Positions 8,281 through 16,332 of a stretch of 64,000 bases of DNA are shown here, piece by piece; position 1 is the first letter of the stretch, and every line of letters starts with the position of its first letter. The stretch is from ATM1 sp003577165. GTDB lineage: Bacteria > Armatimonadota > Fimbriimonadia > Fimbriimonadales > ATM1. The translations under genes were made by a program, and so were the position numbers. Under the pieces are notes generated by a model that did no database searches, was not told the DNA's origin, and worked only from the letters and a program-made list of their open reading frames with translations. Location of the stretch: positions 1 through 64,000 of the forward strand of contig SZPM01000010.1 of assembly GCA_030263715.1 (NCBI GenBank). Reading direction: 5' to 3'.

Positions 8281-9000
8281 ATGCCCAAGGACGCAGCGAC
8301 CGAGCCATGGCTCGCATCCGGTTCACTGAAGCGGGAACAAGTGAGGCAGATGTTTTCGGACATCTCGTCCACCTACGATTTCATGAATTCCGCGATGAGC
8401 CTTCGGTTGCACCACAGGTGGAGAAGGCAGGCCGCGAAACAACTGCAACTTCGGCCGGGCGATAAGGTCGTGGACGTTTGCACCGGCACGGGGGACTTCG
8501 TGCTTCCGCTTCGCGCCCACGTGGGAGAGAGCGGCTTCGTTCTCGGAGTCGATTTCTGCAGCCCAATGCTGGAACGGGCCCGAGCCAAGGGCATTCTAGC
8601 GAGTTGGTCGATCGGTGACGCATGCAGCCTCCCGCTTCGTTCCGGGTTGGTGGACGGTGTGACGGTTGGGTGGGGGCTTCGAAACGTTCCCGACATCGCC
8701 GCTGCGCTCCGCGAGATCGCGCGGGTTCTCAAACCCGGCGGCCGTTTCGTGTGCCTCGACATGGCTGTCCCACAAAACCCCGTGCTTCGCACAATGTCGC
8801 GGCTCATCTTCAATCACGCGATACCCGCTCTCGGCGCGCTGTTCGGGCGGAGGCGGGCGTACACGTATCTTCCAAAGTCCACGGAGAAGTTTGCGACACG
8901 CGAAGAACTTGCGGAACTCATGAGGCAGGCGGGTTTCACGGACGTCAAGTGGTCGAACCTCTTCTTCGGCAACATCTGCATCCATTACGGTAAGAAATGA
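8281..9000 (+). CDS. menG: demethylmenaquinone / ubiquinone methyltransferase (UbiE/MenG)
   Basis: SAM-dependent C-methyltransferase for the last step of menaquinone (or the equivalent ubiquinone step). 239 aa, typical family length. Signatures: MFSDISSTYDFMNSAMSLRLHHRWRR at the N-terminus, SAM motif I VDVCTGTGDF near residue 61, GWGLRNVPD near 128, and LKPGGRFVCLDM near 150. Coupling by ATGA overlap to a long-chain polyprenyl diphosphate synthase points to menaquinone, as in the gerC-hepT arrangement of other bacteria (family knowledge). No ubiquinone-specific genes are in the window. Confidence 0.9.
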   Translation: MPKDAATEPWLASGSLKREQVRQMFSDISSTYDFMNSAMSLRLHHRWRRQAAKQLQLRPGDKVVDVCTGTGDFVLPLRAHVGESGFVLGVDFCSPMLERARAKGILASWSIGDACSLPLRSGLVDGVTVGWGLRNVPDIAAALREIARVLKPGGRFVCLDMAVPQNPVLRTMSRLIFNHAIPALGALFGRRRAYTYLPKSTEKFATREELAELMRQAGFTDVKWSNLFFGNICIHYGKK

Positions 9001-10007
9001 ACGCGACATATATCGAGGCAGCTAAAAGAATCGCCGGCGAGGAGCTGGCATTCGAACTCGCCCAGGACGTGGAGGCCTGCGAAAGTCTACTTTCCGGGAT
9101 TCTCGCGTCGCCATCAGAGACCGTCGAGTCGCTCGGCCGTCATGTGAGCGAAGCGGGAGGGAAACGCCTTCGACCGCTCCTCGTATCTCTCTCGGCAAGG
9201 GCGACAGGTCGGGATTTCGACGCAGATCGCGTGAGAAAGATCGGAGCGTGCGTCGAGATGGTGCACATGGCCACCCTCGTGCACGACGATGTCATTGACG
9301 AAGCGGAGGTCCGAAGGGGACGTCCATCGGCGGCTTCGATATGGGGAAATACCGCGGCGATCTTGACAGGCGATGTGCTGCTCGCGAAGGCGATGCAGAT
9401 TCTCGCAGAAGACGGCGACCTGCGAATCATCCGAACCATTGCCGGCGCAGTTGTGGACATGTCCCAAGGCGAAGTGATGGAAGTCGAAGTGCGAGGCCGC
9501 TTCGACCTGGCGCTCGAAGATCACTTAGAGATTTTGCGTCTGAAGACGGCAACGTTCATGGCGGCATGTTGTGAAGCGGGGGGGCTTCTTGCGGATGCGG
9601 ATGAAGGCACCTGCGTTGCGCTCAGGACTTTCGGCAATGCGATTGGAATTGCGTTTCAGATTGCGGACGATCTCTTGGACTACCGCGGCGAGGACTCGCG
9701 CACCGGAAAACCAAAGGCCACCGATTTTCGAGAGGCCTGCCCAACGCTCCCACTCATCGCGCTCCGCGAAAAGTTGAGCCACGAAGAGGAGGCCTTTGTC
9801 CGATCCAGGTTCGGCGACCGCGTTTCCGACGAGGACTTGGACATGGTCACCAGTTGGATGAGCGAACGAGGGGCCTTCGATGCCGCGTCTCGTACTGGAG
9901 AGGATTACGGAAACGAGGCCATTCTCGCCCTGCAGAGGCTGCCAGAGTGCAGCGCGAGGGAGTTGCTGGTGGCGATCACCGGATTCGTCTCGAAGCGGGA
10001 CTCATGA
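8997..10007 (+). CDS. long-chain trans-polyprenyl diphosphate synthase
   Basis: Builds the isoprenoid tail, probably for menaquinone, from IPP and a short allylic diphosphate. 336 aa with the two Asp-rich motifs: first DDVID at 97-101 with VRRGRPS following, and second in FQIADDLLDYRG near residue 222, plus the GGKRLRP IPP-binding motif at 54-60. Tail length cannot be read reliably. The ATG overlaps menG's stop and its own stop overlaps the HAD gene's ATG, so three genes form one transcript. It resembles HepT/IspB; choosing between those names would need a tree. Confidence 0.9.
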   Translation: MNATYIEAAKRIAGEELAFELAQDVEACESLLSGILASPSETVESLGRHVSEAGGKRLRPLLVSLSARATGRDFDADRVRKIGACVEMVHMATLVHDDVIDEAEVRRGRPSAASIWGNTAAILTGDVLLAKAMQILAEDGDLRIIRTIAGAVVDMSQGEVMEVEVRGRFDLALEDHLEILRLKTATFMAACCEAGGLLADADEGTCVALRTFGNAIGIAFQIADDLLDYRGEDSRTGKPKATDFREACPTLPLIALREKLSHEEEAFVRSRFGDRVSDEDLDMVTSWMSERGAFDAASRTGEDYGNEAILALQRLPECSARELLVAITGFVSKRDS

Positions 10008-10762
10008 AGACTTACAAACTCTACGCTTTCGACCTCGACGGCGTCCTGTTTCGAGGATCCGATCCGATTTCGGGAGCAATCGAAGCGATACAGGCTTTGC
10101 GCGAAACACGCGCGCACATCCGATTTCTCACCAACAACTCGTCGTACACGCGCGTGCAGCATGCCGAGAAGTTGTCTTCTCTCGGATTCCAAGCCGACGC
10201 CGCGGAGGTGGTTTCGTCTGCATCGGTCGCGGCAAACCTGCTTAGCGAGCAGACTGTGTACGTAGTCGGTGAACCTGGTCTGCACGAAGAACTGCGATCG
10301 GAAGGATGTCGAATCGTGACGCAAGAGGACGCCGGATGGGTGGTCGTCGGCATCAAGTGGAACGTCACATACGATGACATAGACGAAGCGCAGTGGCGCA
10401 TACGAAGCGGCGCGAAGTTCTTGGCAACGAATCTCGACGCGACCTATCCCCTCGAGGGGGGGAGGCTCAGGCCCGGCGCGGGGTCCATCGTCGCGGCCGT
10501 CGCGACCGCCGCTGGGAAAACGCCCGACGTCGTTGCAGGCAAGCCGAGCCCGAAGATGATTCTCCCTCTACTTGCGGAGTTGTCCCTCCATCCCGATGAA
10601 GCCCTCATCGTCGGCGATCGCGTCGACACAGACGTCGCGTGCGCTCGGGCCGCCGGCTGTGACTCCCTGCTCGTGCTTTCCGGCGTGACGACGAATATTT
10701 CGGCAGACGCGAGGCCCCGTCCCACGTACGTTCTGCCCAGCGTCGCCGGCATGCTCGGCTAA
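10004..10762 (+). CDS. HAD-IIA family phosphatase (NagD-like)
   Basis: A 252-aa cytoplasmic HAD hydrolase of the NagD/p-nitrophenyl phosphatase class. Motif I is DLDGVLF (Asp10 nucleophile, Asp12 acid), motif II is FLTNNSS, the conserved Lys is in GKPSPKM, and motif IV is GDRVDTDVACARAAG. The C2-type cap lies between motifs II and III. Natural substrates in this class include sugar phosphates and nucleoside monophosphates; none can be assigned here. It is the last gene of the menG operon, overlapping the synthase gene by ATGA. A role in recycling prenyl intermediates is possible but speculative. Confidence 0.88.
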   Translation: MKTYKLYAFDLDGVLFRGSDPISGAIEAIQALRETRAHIRFLTNNSSYTRVQHAEKLSSLGFQADAAEVVSSASVAANLLSEQTVYVVGEPGLHEELRSEGCRIVTQEDAGWVVVGIKWNVTYDDIDEAQWRIRSGAKFLATNLDATYPLEGGRLRPGAGSIVAAVATAAGKTPDVVAGKPSPKMILPLLAELSLHPDEALIVGDRVDTDVACARAAGCDSLLVLSGVTTNISADARPRPTYVLPSVAGMLG

Positions 10763-10791
10763 GAGACGCAGCCCTTCGAGTCCCAATACCG

Positions 10792-10797
10792 TAAACT
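10792..10797 (+). promoter_or_regulatory. -10-like box before the 263-aa membrane protein gene
   Basis: TAAACT, 9 bases before ATG 10807, without a Shine-Dalgarno sequence in between. Confidence 0.4.
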
Positions 10798-10806
10798 CTT
10801 CGGCAG

Positions 10807-11598
10807 ATGAGCGACGGGCTGTTCGGATTCCTCGAACTGATCTTCGGCAAGCGGGAGCCCGAGTACCCCTTCCTGGAGGCGTACCTCGACCTGGAGCGCC
10901 AGCGGCCGGTCAGCCCGGAGATGGCGAGAGCCGGACTGATCGCAGGCGTGGGCGCGCCCATTGCCGTCGGCCTCAACCTCGCGCTGCTCTTAGGAACAGG
11001 GGTGGTCTCACTCGCCCTCGTGCCGATCATCGCGTTCGCTGCGGTGACGACCGGCGCATTCGTGTGGGCGAGCCAGGCTCAGACCCGGGACGAGAAGGAA
11101 GTGAGGCGCCTCGTCGGAAAGGCGAAAGCGGTGGTTGAGAAGCTGTACCGACTCCGACGCATGCGCCGACTTCGGAGGACGCTCGGAGATGCGGCGGGAG
11201 GCCTCCTCGACGCCGGAGCAAGAGCCTACATCGAATGCAAGCAGGCCCTCGCCTCTGAATCTTGGACCTCGCATCAAGGCGACTCCCTGTGGGGCACCGC
11301 GAGAGACCGAGCCATGCTTGGCATGGACGCAGCGATGGCGAAACTGCTCCTGACGGTCGACGAGAACGTCGTGGAGGGCGCAGACTACTTCACGCCGCGC
11401 TTTCACGGCGCCGAAGCCCTGGTGAGAGAGATGAGAGAGATGGCGAACGAGGCGTCCCGCCTCGCCGCTCGCGCGCAAGCGGAGTTTCCGTCCACCGTGA
11501 GCGCAGACCCTGCGGCGGAATTGCGGACTACCTTGGAGGAGATTCGTAAGTTGGAAGTCGCCGAGGCAGAGGTCGAGAGGCTGAGGCACCAGGGCTGA
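10807..11598 (+). CDS. hypothetical membrane-hairpin protein
   Basis: 263 aa of unknown family. Two adjacent hydrophobic segments at ~43-63 (AGLIAGVGAPIAVGLNLALLL) and ~66-86 (GVVSLALVPIIAFAAVTTGAFVWA) form a membrane hairpin. A basic stretch follows (VEKLYRLRRMRRLRR, ~110-126), then a helical Ala/Glu-rich C-terminus ending in a probable coiled coil (LRTTLEEIRKLEVAEAEVERL). There is no signal peptide and no catalytic motif I can name. It is separated by 44 bp from the HAD gene and has its own -10-like box. It could be a membrane-anchored scaffold; function unknown. Confidence 0.7.
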   Translation: MSDGLFGFLELIFGKREPEYPFLEAYLDLERQRPVSPEMARAGLIAGVGAPIAVGLNLALLLGTGVVSLALVPIIAFAAVTTGAFVWASQAQTRDEKEVRRLVGKAKAVVEKLYRLRRMRRLRRTLGDAAGGLLDAGARAYIECKQALASESWTSHQGDSLWGTARDRAMLGMDAAMAKLLLTVDENVVEGADYFTPRFHGAEALVREMREMANEASRLAARAQAEFPSTVSADPAAELRTTLEEIRKLEVAEAEVERLRHQG

Positions 11599-11623
11599 GC
11601 GGTTCGCGCATCTGCCCGTAAGA

Positions 11624-11629
11624 TATGCT
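11624..11629 (+). promoter_or_regulatory. -10-like box before hutH
   Basis: TATGCT, 8 bases before ATG 11638; the bases between hold no Shine-Dalgarno. Confidence 0.45.
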
Positions 11630-11637
11630 CTCCCAAA

Positions 11638-13101
11638 ATGCAGCCGGTTGTTCTCACCGAAGGCGGCCTGACGATCGAAGAGGTCTGCCGTGTCGCCGAC
11701 GGGGCGGCCGTCGAGATTCATCCTGACGCGAAGGCGAGCGCGAAGCGGTCCCGTGAAGCCCTCGAGCGCCTCGAAGAATCCGGTCAGAGCATCTATGGCG
11801 TCAACACAGGCTTTGGTCCGCTGAAGTCGGTGGTGATCCCCCCCAATGAGAGAGTTCACCTTCAAGAGAACCTCATTCGCTCCCATGCAATGGGGGTGGG
11901 CGTCCCACTGGAAAGCCGCGACGTGCGCGCGGCGATGCTTCTGACGGCCGCAACGCATCTGCGCGGAAGGAGCGGCGTGGACGGCTCTGCTGCAGAGCGC
12001 ATAGTACGATCGCTCAACGACGGCGACGAGATTCGCGTGCCCAGTAGGGGCTCTCTCGGCGCAAGCGGCGATCTGGCGCCGCTCGCGCACATCGCGCTCC
12101 ATCTCGCGCAGGGCATCGATCCACCGTTGACCCTCACGAGCAAGTTGGGACTCTCGCTCATCAACGGCACGCACGTCCACACGGGCATTGCGGCCCGGCT
12201 GATTCCGATGTGCGAGTTACTGGCCCGAGCAGCCGACGTCGCGTGTGCCATGAACCTCGAAGCGATGTTATGTTCGCGCCATCCGTTCCGGGAAGACGTG
12301 CACAACTTACGCCCCCACCCGCATCAGATTCGATCCGCATCGAACATCCGGCGCCTCATCGAAGGAAGCGCGTTGATCGAGAGTCATGCGAACTGCGACG
12401 AAATTCAGGATGCGTATTCCATCCGCTGCGCTCCGCAGGTTCACGGCGCGGCCCGCCAAGCCGTCGCTCACGCGCGAGAGGTAGTGGAAATCGAGTTGCA
12501 AAGCGTGACGGACAATCCATTGGTCATCGGAGATGAGGTCGTGTCGGCGGGTCACTTTCACGGTGAGCCCGTCGGTCTCGCTCTCGATTATCTAAAGATC
12601 GGTGTTTCCGAGTTGGGCGCGATCAGCGAACGCCGCAGCGAACGAGCGCTGAACAAGGATTACAATCGCGGATTGCCTGCGTTCCTTGTCCATGAGGCGG
12701 GCCTCAACAGTGGCATGATGATCTGTCAGTACACAGCAGCCGCGCTCGTGAGCGAAAATAAGGTGCTGTGCCATCCCTCCTGCGTCGACTCCATCACGAC
12801 TGGAGCGAATCAAGAGGACCACGTAAGCATGGCGATGAACGCCGCGTTGCACGCAAAGCAAGTCGTTGCAAACGTCCAAGCCATCCTGAGCATCGAGTTG
12901 GTCGTGGCGGCGCAAGCGCTCGAAGCGCGGGCGGAATTGGAGAGCGCAAGTCCGGGAAAGGGAGTCGTCGCCGCATGGAAAGCGGTGCGAGGCCAAGTTG
13001 CTCCCCTCAAGAAGGACCGCTCACTGAGCGAGGAGATTGAGAATCTCGACTTGTCCCTCATTGTGCAGGCCGCGTCTCAAGCGGTGGGGGGTCTTGATTG
13101 A
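11638..13101 (+). CDS. hutH: histidine ammonia-lyase
   Basis: Removes ammonia from L-histidine to give trans-urocanate, the first step of histidine use. 487 aa (family ~500). The self-forming MIO cofactor comes from Ala142-Ser143-Gly144 in GSLGASGDLAPLAH. Active-site Tyr is in SIYGVNTGFG (52-60), and SHAMGVG (82-88) carries the His typical of histidine rather than phenylalanine or tyrosine lyases. The stop overlaps the next gene's TTG start (TTGA), coupling it to a formiminoglutamase-type gene. hutU and hutI are not in the window. Confidence 0.9.
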   Translation: MQPVVLTEGGLTIEEVCRVADGAAVEIHPDAKASAKRSREALERLEESGQSIYGVNTGFGPLKSVVIPPNERVHLQENLIRSHAMGVGVPLESRDVRAAMLLTAATHLRGRSGVDGSAAERIVRSLNDGDEIRVPSRGSLGASGDLAPLAHIALHLAQGIDPPLTLTSKLGLSLINGTHVHTGIAARLIPMCELLARAADVACAMNLEAMLCSRHPFREDVHNLRPHPHQIRSASNIRRLIEGSALIESHANCDEIQDAYSIRCAPQVHGAARQAVAHAREVVEIELQSVTDNPLVIGDEVVSAGHFHGEPVGLALDYLKIGVSELGAISERRSERALNKDYNRGLPAFLVHEAGLNSGMMICQYTAAALVSENKVLCHPSCVDSITTGANQEDHVSMAMNAALHAKQVVANVQAILSIELVVAAQALEARAELESASPGKGVVAAWKAVRGQVAPLKKDRSLSEEIENLDLSLIVQAASQAVGGLD

Positions 13102-14054
13102 GAATCACGCCTCTTACGGAGACGCCTTACAAGCGTGGCGCATCCGACGACCCGCGGCTCGGCGACATCGTCGCCACTCCCACGTTGAAGGAGTTCGAGA
13201 AGTCGGAATTCGACGCGGCGATTCTGGGTGTCGCGGACGATCGAGGCATCGTGTTGAACGGCGGCCGCGCAGGAGCGGCCTCTGCGCCCGCTGCGATTCG
13301 GCGATGGCTGTACCGCCTGGTCGCGCCGAGCACGTCGTGGAGGATCGCCGACGTCGGCAACCTCGAACTCTCCGCGGAGTTGGAGAAGGACCACAAGAGC
13401 GCAATCGAGGCGATGACGGTATGCCTCGCAAGGGCAAAGCGGGTGATCCTCTTGGGCGGCGGACATGACTGGGGTTTCGCGCCCATAGCCGCGCTGATTC
13501 AGGCCGGACGAGCCGGATTCGTCAATGTCGATTCGCACCTGGACGTTCGACCGAGCGCGACGTCCCATTCCGGGACTTCTTTTTGGCGGGCGTTGGAGGG
13601 GGGGATTCGCGGCGCGGACGCTCTGTGGCTCGGCGCGCAGCGCAGCGCTTGCTCACCAATGCATCTGGACTACATTCGAGCGAAGGGGGGCGAGGTGCAC
13701 TTCGACGACGTCGCAGCCGATTGGCTTGGCAAGGCGTTGCGGCGCGCTCACGAGATTGGGAAACAGGTTCAGGCGCTCGACGTAAGTTTCGACATGGACG
13801 TCGTGAACGCGTCCGAAGCCCCGGGGGTCAGCGCCCCGCAAGCGGGGGGAATCAGCGCGCGCAACGCCGTGCGCATCGTTCGAACGCTCTCCGCCGTTCC
13901 AGCCGTGCGGACGTTTGGGATTTACGAGGTCTCGCCTCCGAACGACGCTGCCGATGTGACATCACGGTTGGCGGCCCGACTCGTCTGGGAGTTTTTGATG
14001 GAGTGGTTGGGCGCGGGCGAGTCGCAAGGGCGCGGTCTGGAAGTCGGAAACTAA
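13098..14054 (+). CDS. hutG: formimidoylglutamase / arginase-family ureohydrolase
   Basis: 318-aa ureohydrolase with a binuclear manganese site. Ligands seen: GGGHD with H123, DSHLD with D145, H147 and D149, and FDMD near residue 232 for the second Asp pair; this last motif is SxDxD in canonical members. Overlap with hutH makes N-formimino-L-glutamate the most likely substrate, giving glutamate plus formamide. Agmatinase or arginase activity cannot be excluded by sequence alone. The TTG 13098 start is supported by the four-base overlap. It ends four bases inside the convergent fumarylacetoacetase gene. Confidence 0.82.
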   Translation: MRITPLTETPYKRGASDDPRLGDIVATPTLKEFEKSEFDAAILGVADDRGIVLNGGRAGAASAPAAIRRWLYRLVAPSTSWRIADVGNLELSAELEKDHKSAIEAMTVCLARAKRVILLGGGHDWGFAPIAALIQAGRAGFVNVDSHLDVRPSATSHSGTSFWRALEGGIRGADALWLGAQRSACSPMHLDYIRAKGGEVHFDDVAADWLGKALRRAHEIGKQVQALDVSFDMDVVNASEAPGVSAPQAGGISARNAVRIVRTLSAVPAVRTFGIYEVSPPNDAADVTSRLAARLVWEFLMEWLGAGESQGRGLEVGN

Positions 14055-15337
14055 CCGATCGCCGGGAGAATCTGCCCAGTCACCTCGCCGAATCCGACTC
14101 TGTAACCCTGTCCCTGACACCAACCGGTCATCGTGACCTCGTCTCCGTCTGCGAGAAACTTCCTCTCCTCTCCAGTCTCTGCGAGGCGGATCGGCTGTTC
14201 GCCTCTCCACGTGAGTTCGAGCATGCACCCTCGCTCGAACTCCGTGGGCCCGCTGACCGTTCCCGACGCATAAAGGTCGCCGATTCGAAGGTTCGTGCCA
14301 TTCACGGTCTGGTGTGCGAGTTGCTGCGCCATGGACCAATACATATGCTTGAAGTTCGTTGCTGCGATCTTCAGCGGTTGAGTCATGGAAGCCGACTTCA
14401 GCCACACCTCAAGGTTCATGTCCACGCCGCGAGGCTCCGATTGCGACAGATACGGCAACACGGCAGGATCTTGGACGGGCCCGTCACAGCGAAACGGCTC
14501 GAACGCTTCGAGCATCACCACCCACGGACTCACCGAAGTTCCGAAAGACTTGGAAAGAAACGGCCCGAGCGGCTGGTACTCCCACTTCTGAATGTCGCGA
14601 GCCGACCAGTCATTGACCAGGCACACGCCGAAGATCGCGCTCTCTGCTCTTGAAACATCCAGTTGCGATCCAAGCGCAGTTTCGACGCCCACATAAAACC
14701 CAACCTCGAGTTCGAAGTCGAGAAGCCGGGAAGGGCCGTAACTCGGCGCGGGCGCGTCATCGGATTTGGTTTGTCCCATCGGCCTTCTGATTGGGGTTCC
14801 TGATACGACCACGCTGGAACTGCGTCCGTTATAGCCGACCGGCAAGTGCTTCCAATTCGGCATGAGCGGGTTGTCGGGCCGGAACATCCGGCCGACGTTC
14901 GTCGCGTGGTACTCGCTGGAATAGAAGTCGACGTAGTCCGCGATCTCGATCGGCAGATGGAGGCGTACGTCGGTGCGAGAGATCAAGACTCGATCTCGAA
15001 GGCTCGCATCGTCGCGAAGTTCCCCTGAGCCTTCTCGGAGGAGATTGGAGAGCGTGTTGCGCACGTCTGTCCACACGCTGCGTCCGCACGCGATGAAGGG
15101 ATTGAGCGACGAAGCAGCAAAAACGTTCTCTTCCAGTCCCTGAACGCGCAACTTCCCGGATTCGAAAAGAGCGCACAGATCGAGGACGAACTCACCAATC
15201 GCAACGCCCACCCTGGGCTGCTCGCCCCCGACGGAGAACACGCCGAAAGGCAGGTTTTGAATTGGAAAATGCGAGTCTTCAGAAACGGGAATCCAGGAAC
15301 GCAGGCCCGGATCATTAGCGGACGACATTGGGGCCAA
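14051..15337 (-). CDS. fahA: fumarylacetoacetase
   Basis: Last step of the homogentisate route for tyrosine: fumarylacetoacetate to fumarate and acetoacetate. 428 aa, full length. It has an N-terminal beta domain (FGVFSVGGEQPRVGVAIG) and the FAH catalytic domain: DYVDFYSSEYHATNVG, LDFELEVGFYVG with the metal-binding Glu residues, VNDWSARDIQKWEYQPLGPFLSKSFGT and the SGTVSGP loop. No hmgA or hpd neighbour is present, so the rest of the pathway lies elsewhere. It follows the 311-aa barrel-like gene by 12 bp and is probably its operon partner. Confidence 0.92.
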   Translation of the reverse strand: MAPMSSANDPGLRSWIPVSEDSHFPIQNLPFGVFSVGGEQPRVGVAIGEFVLDLCALFESGKLRVQGLEENVFAASSLNPFIACGRSVWTDVRNTLSNLLREGSGELRDDASLRDRVLISRTDVRLHLPIEIADYVDFYSSEYHATNVGRMFRPDNPLMPNWKHLPVGYNGRSSSVVVSGTPIRRPMGQTKSDDAPAPSYGPSRLLDFELEVGFYVGVETALGSQLDVSRAESAIFGVCLVNDWSARDIQKWEYQPLGPFLSKSFGTSVSPWVVMLEAFEPFRCDGPVQDPAVLPYLSQSEPRGVDMNLEVWLKSASMTQPLKIAATNFKHMYWSMAQQLAHQTVNGTNLRIGDLYASGTVSGPTEFERGCMLELTWRGEQPIRLAETGEERKFLADGDEVTMTGWCQGQGYRVGFGEVTGQILPAIG

Positions 15338-15349
15338 GATACCCGAGAG

Positions 15350-16285
15350 TTAGACGATGCTCATCGGGAGGTACCCGAGCGCCGTCAAGTCTTCGATGGG
15401 CTCCGCAATGGAGCAGGATCCGAAGCCAAGAGCGTACTCTCTCGCGGTCGAGATCTCGTCGGCCGTCGCATCGATCCCTCGCCATGCGAGTCGAGTGCCG
15501 TCGAATTGGAACGCAGACGGGTCCTCTTCTGCGATTACTTCCTTCAACCTCTCGTTTTCGATGCGATTGGAAAACGCGAGAACTGCGGCGACGAACAGGT
15601 TGAAGAAGCCGTGCATTTGAGTCCGCACGCTTTCGTGATAGCTGCGCACAGGATGATGAAGTCCTGCCGTCGCTTTGAATCGGCATCGGGCTTTCGCGCA
15701 CGCTCCGACAAACGTCGCAACCGATTCGACGGACGGGAACGCGGCGGCGTTCAGTCCGCCGGTTCTTATTTTGCAGGCGATTCCCGCAGAGGCGGCCGTG
15801 GAGACGATCGCTTCCACTGCGCCCGCGCTCAGATCACCAAACGGCGCTTCGACGAAGAGGTCCATCTTCGCGACGGAGCAAGATAACGCGTCTGCCACCT
15901 TTGCCCACTCGGTGCCAAAGCACGGCTCCGGAAGTCTGACTTCGTAGCACTCGGGTGTCGCGAGCGACTGATACTTGTGGTGAAACTCATCCACCGCTGT
16001 CAGGTCCGCTTCTACTGTTTGAAGGGCAGTAGACGAGGCGTCTGCTGCCGTTCCGACAAGTGCGAGCCGCCACTGAACGTCCTGCCCGTGCTGAGCTGCC
16101 TGCGCCGCGAACTCTTCCAGCCTCGCGACAGGCACTACGAATCGCGAAACCATCCAAGAGTGCGGGCCTTGGCGGATTTCGGAGAATTCCTTCACCGCGC
16201 CGGCCATCTCGAGTTGAGCAGGCGGATAGAGGCCCGCGTAGTCGATCAGGCCTCGGATGAGGCGCGAAAGCGAGTCGGGCATCAT
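15350..16285 (-). CDS. conserved hypothetical, probable alpha/beta barrel
   Basis: 311 aa. The N-terminus reads LIRGLIDYAGLYPPA, then HSWMVSRFVVPVARL. The second half has regularly spaced strand-like segments: KMDLFVEAPF, GIACKIRTGG near 190 and RFKATAGLHHPVR near 225. The Lys-Arg-Thr-Gly-Gly and Lys-Ala-Thr-Ala-Gly pieces resemble barrel aldolases of the DERA type, so a Schiff-base or phosphate site is possible (inference only). The open frame extends to 16516, but ATG 16285 fits because a TATGAT box is 6 bases upstream and the longer version would overlap cca. It is probably co-transcribed with fahA. Confidence 0.75.
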   Translation of the reverse strand: MMPDSLSRLIRGLIDYAGLYPPAQLEMAGAVKEFSEIRQGPHSWMVSRFVVPVARLEEFAAQAAQHGQDVQWRLALVGTAADASSTALQTVEADLTAVDEFHHKYQSLATPECYEVRLPEPCFGTEWAKVADALSCSVAKMDLFVEAPFGDLSAGAVEAIVSTAASAGIACKIRTGGLNAAAFPSVESVATFVGACAKARCRFKATAGLHHPVRSYHESVRTQMHGFFNLFVAAVLAFSNRIENERLKEVIAEEDPSAFQFDGTRLAWRGIDATADEISTAREYALGFGSCSIAEPIEDLTALGYLPMSIV

Positions 16286-16291
16286 GCTGAA

Positions 16292-16297
16292 ATCATA
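16292..16297 (-). promoter_or_regulatory. -10-like box before the barrel-like gene
   Basis: TATGAT on the minus strand, 6 bases before ATG 16285. This spacing would put the transcript start on the ATG itself. The intergenic space to the divergent cca gene is only 47 bp and also holds CACAAT (16320-16325, plus strand), 7 bases before the cca GTG. Confidence 0.55.
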
Positions 16298-16332
16298 GCA
16301 GACGCCGCCGGAAGCCGGGCACAATCCCGAAA

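Noticed and set aside
11008..12180. Minus-strand 390-aa frame over the membrane-hairpin gene and hutH
   Set aside because: Antisense to the HutH MIO region; no credible start or domain.
11638..13101. Phenylalanine or tyrosine ammonia-lyase instead of HutH
   Set aside because: SHAMGVG and the hutG overlap fit histidine ammonia-lyase.
13583..14653. Plus-strand 356-aa frame bridging hutG and fahA
   Set aside because: It runs out of frame through hutG and antisense through fahA, both clearly coding.
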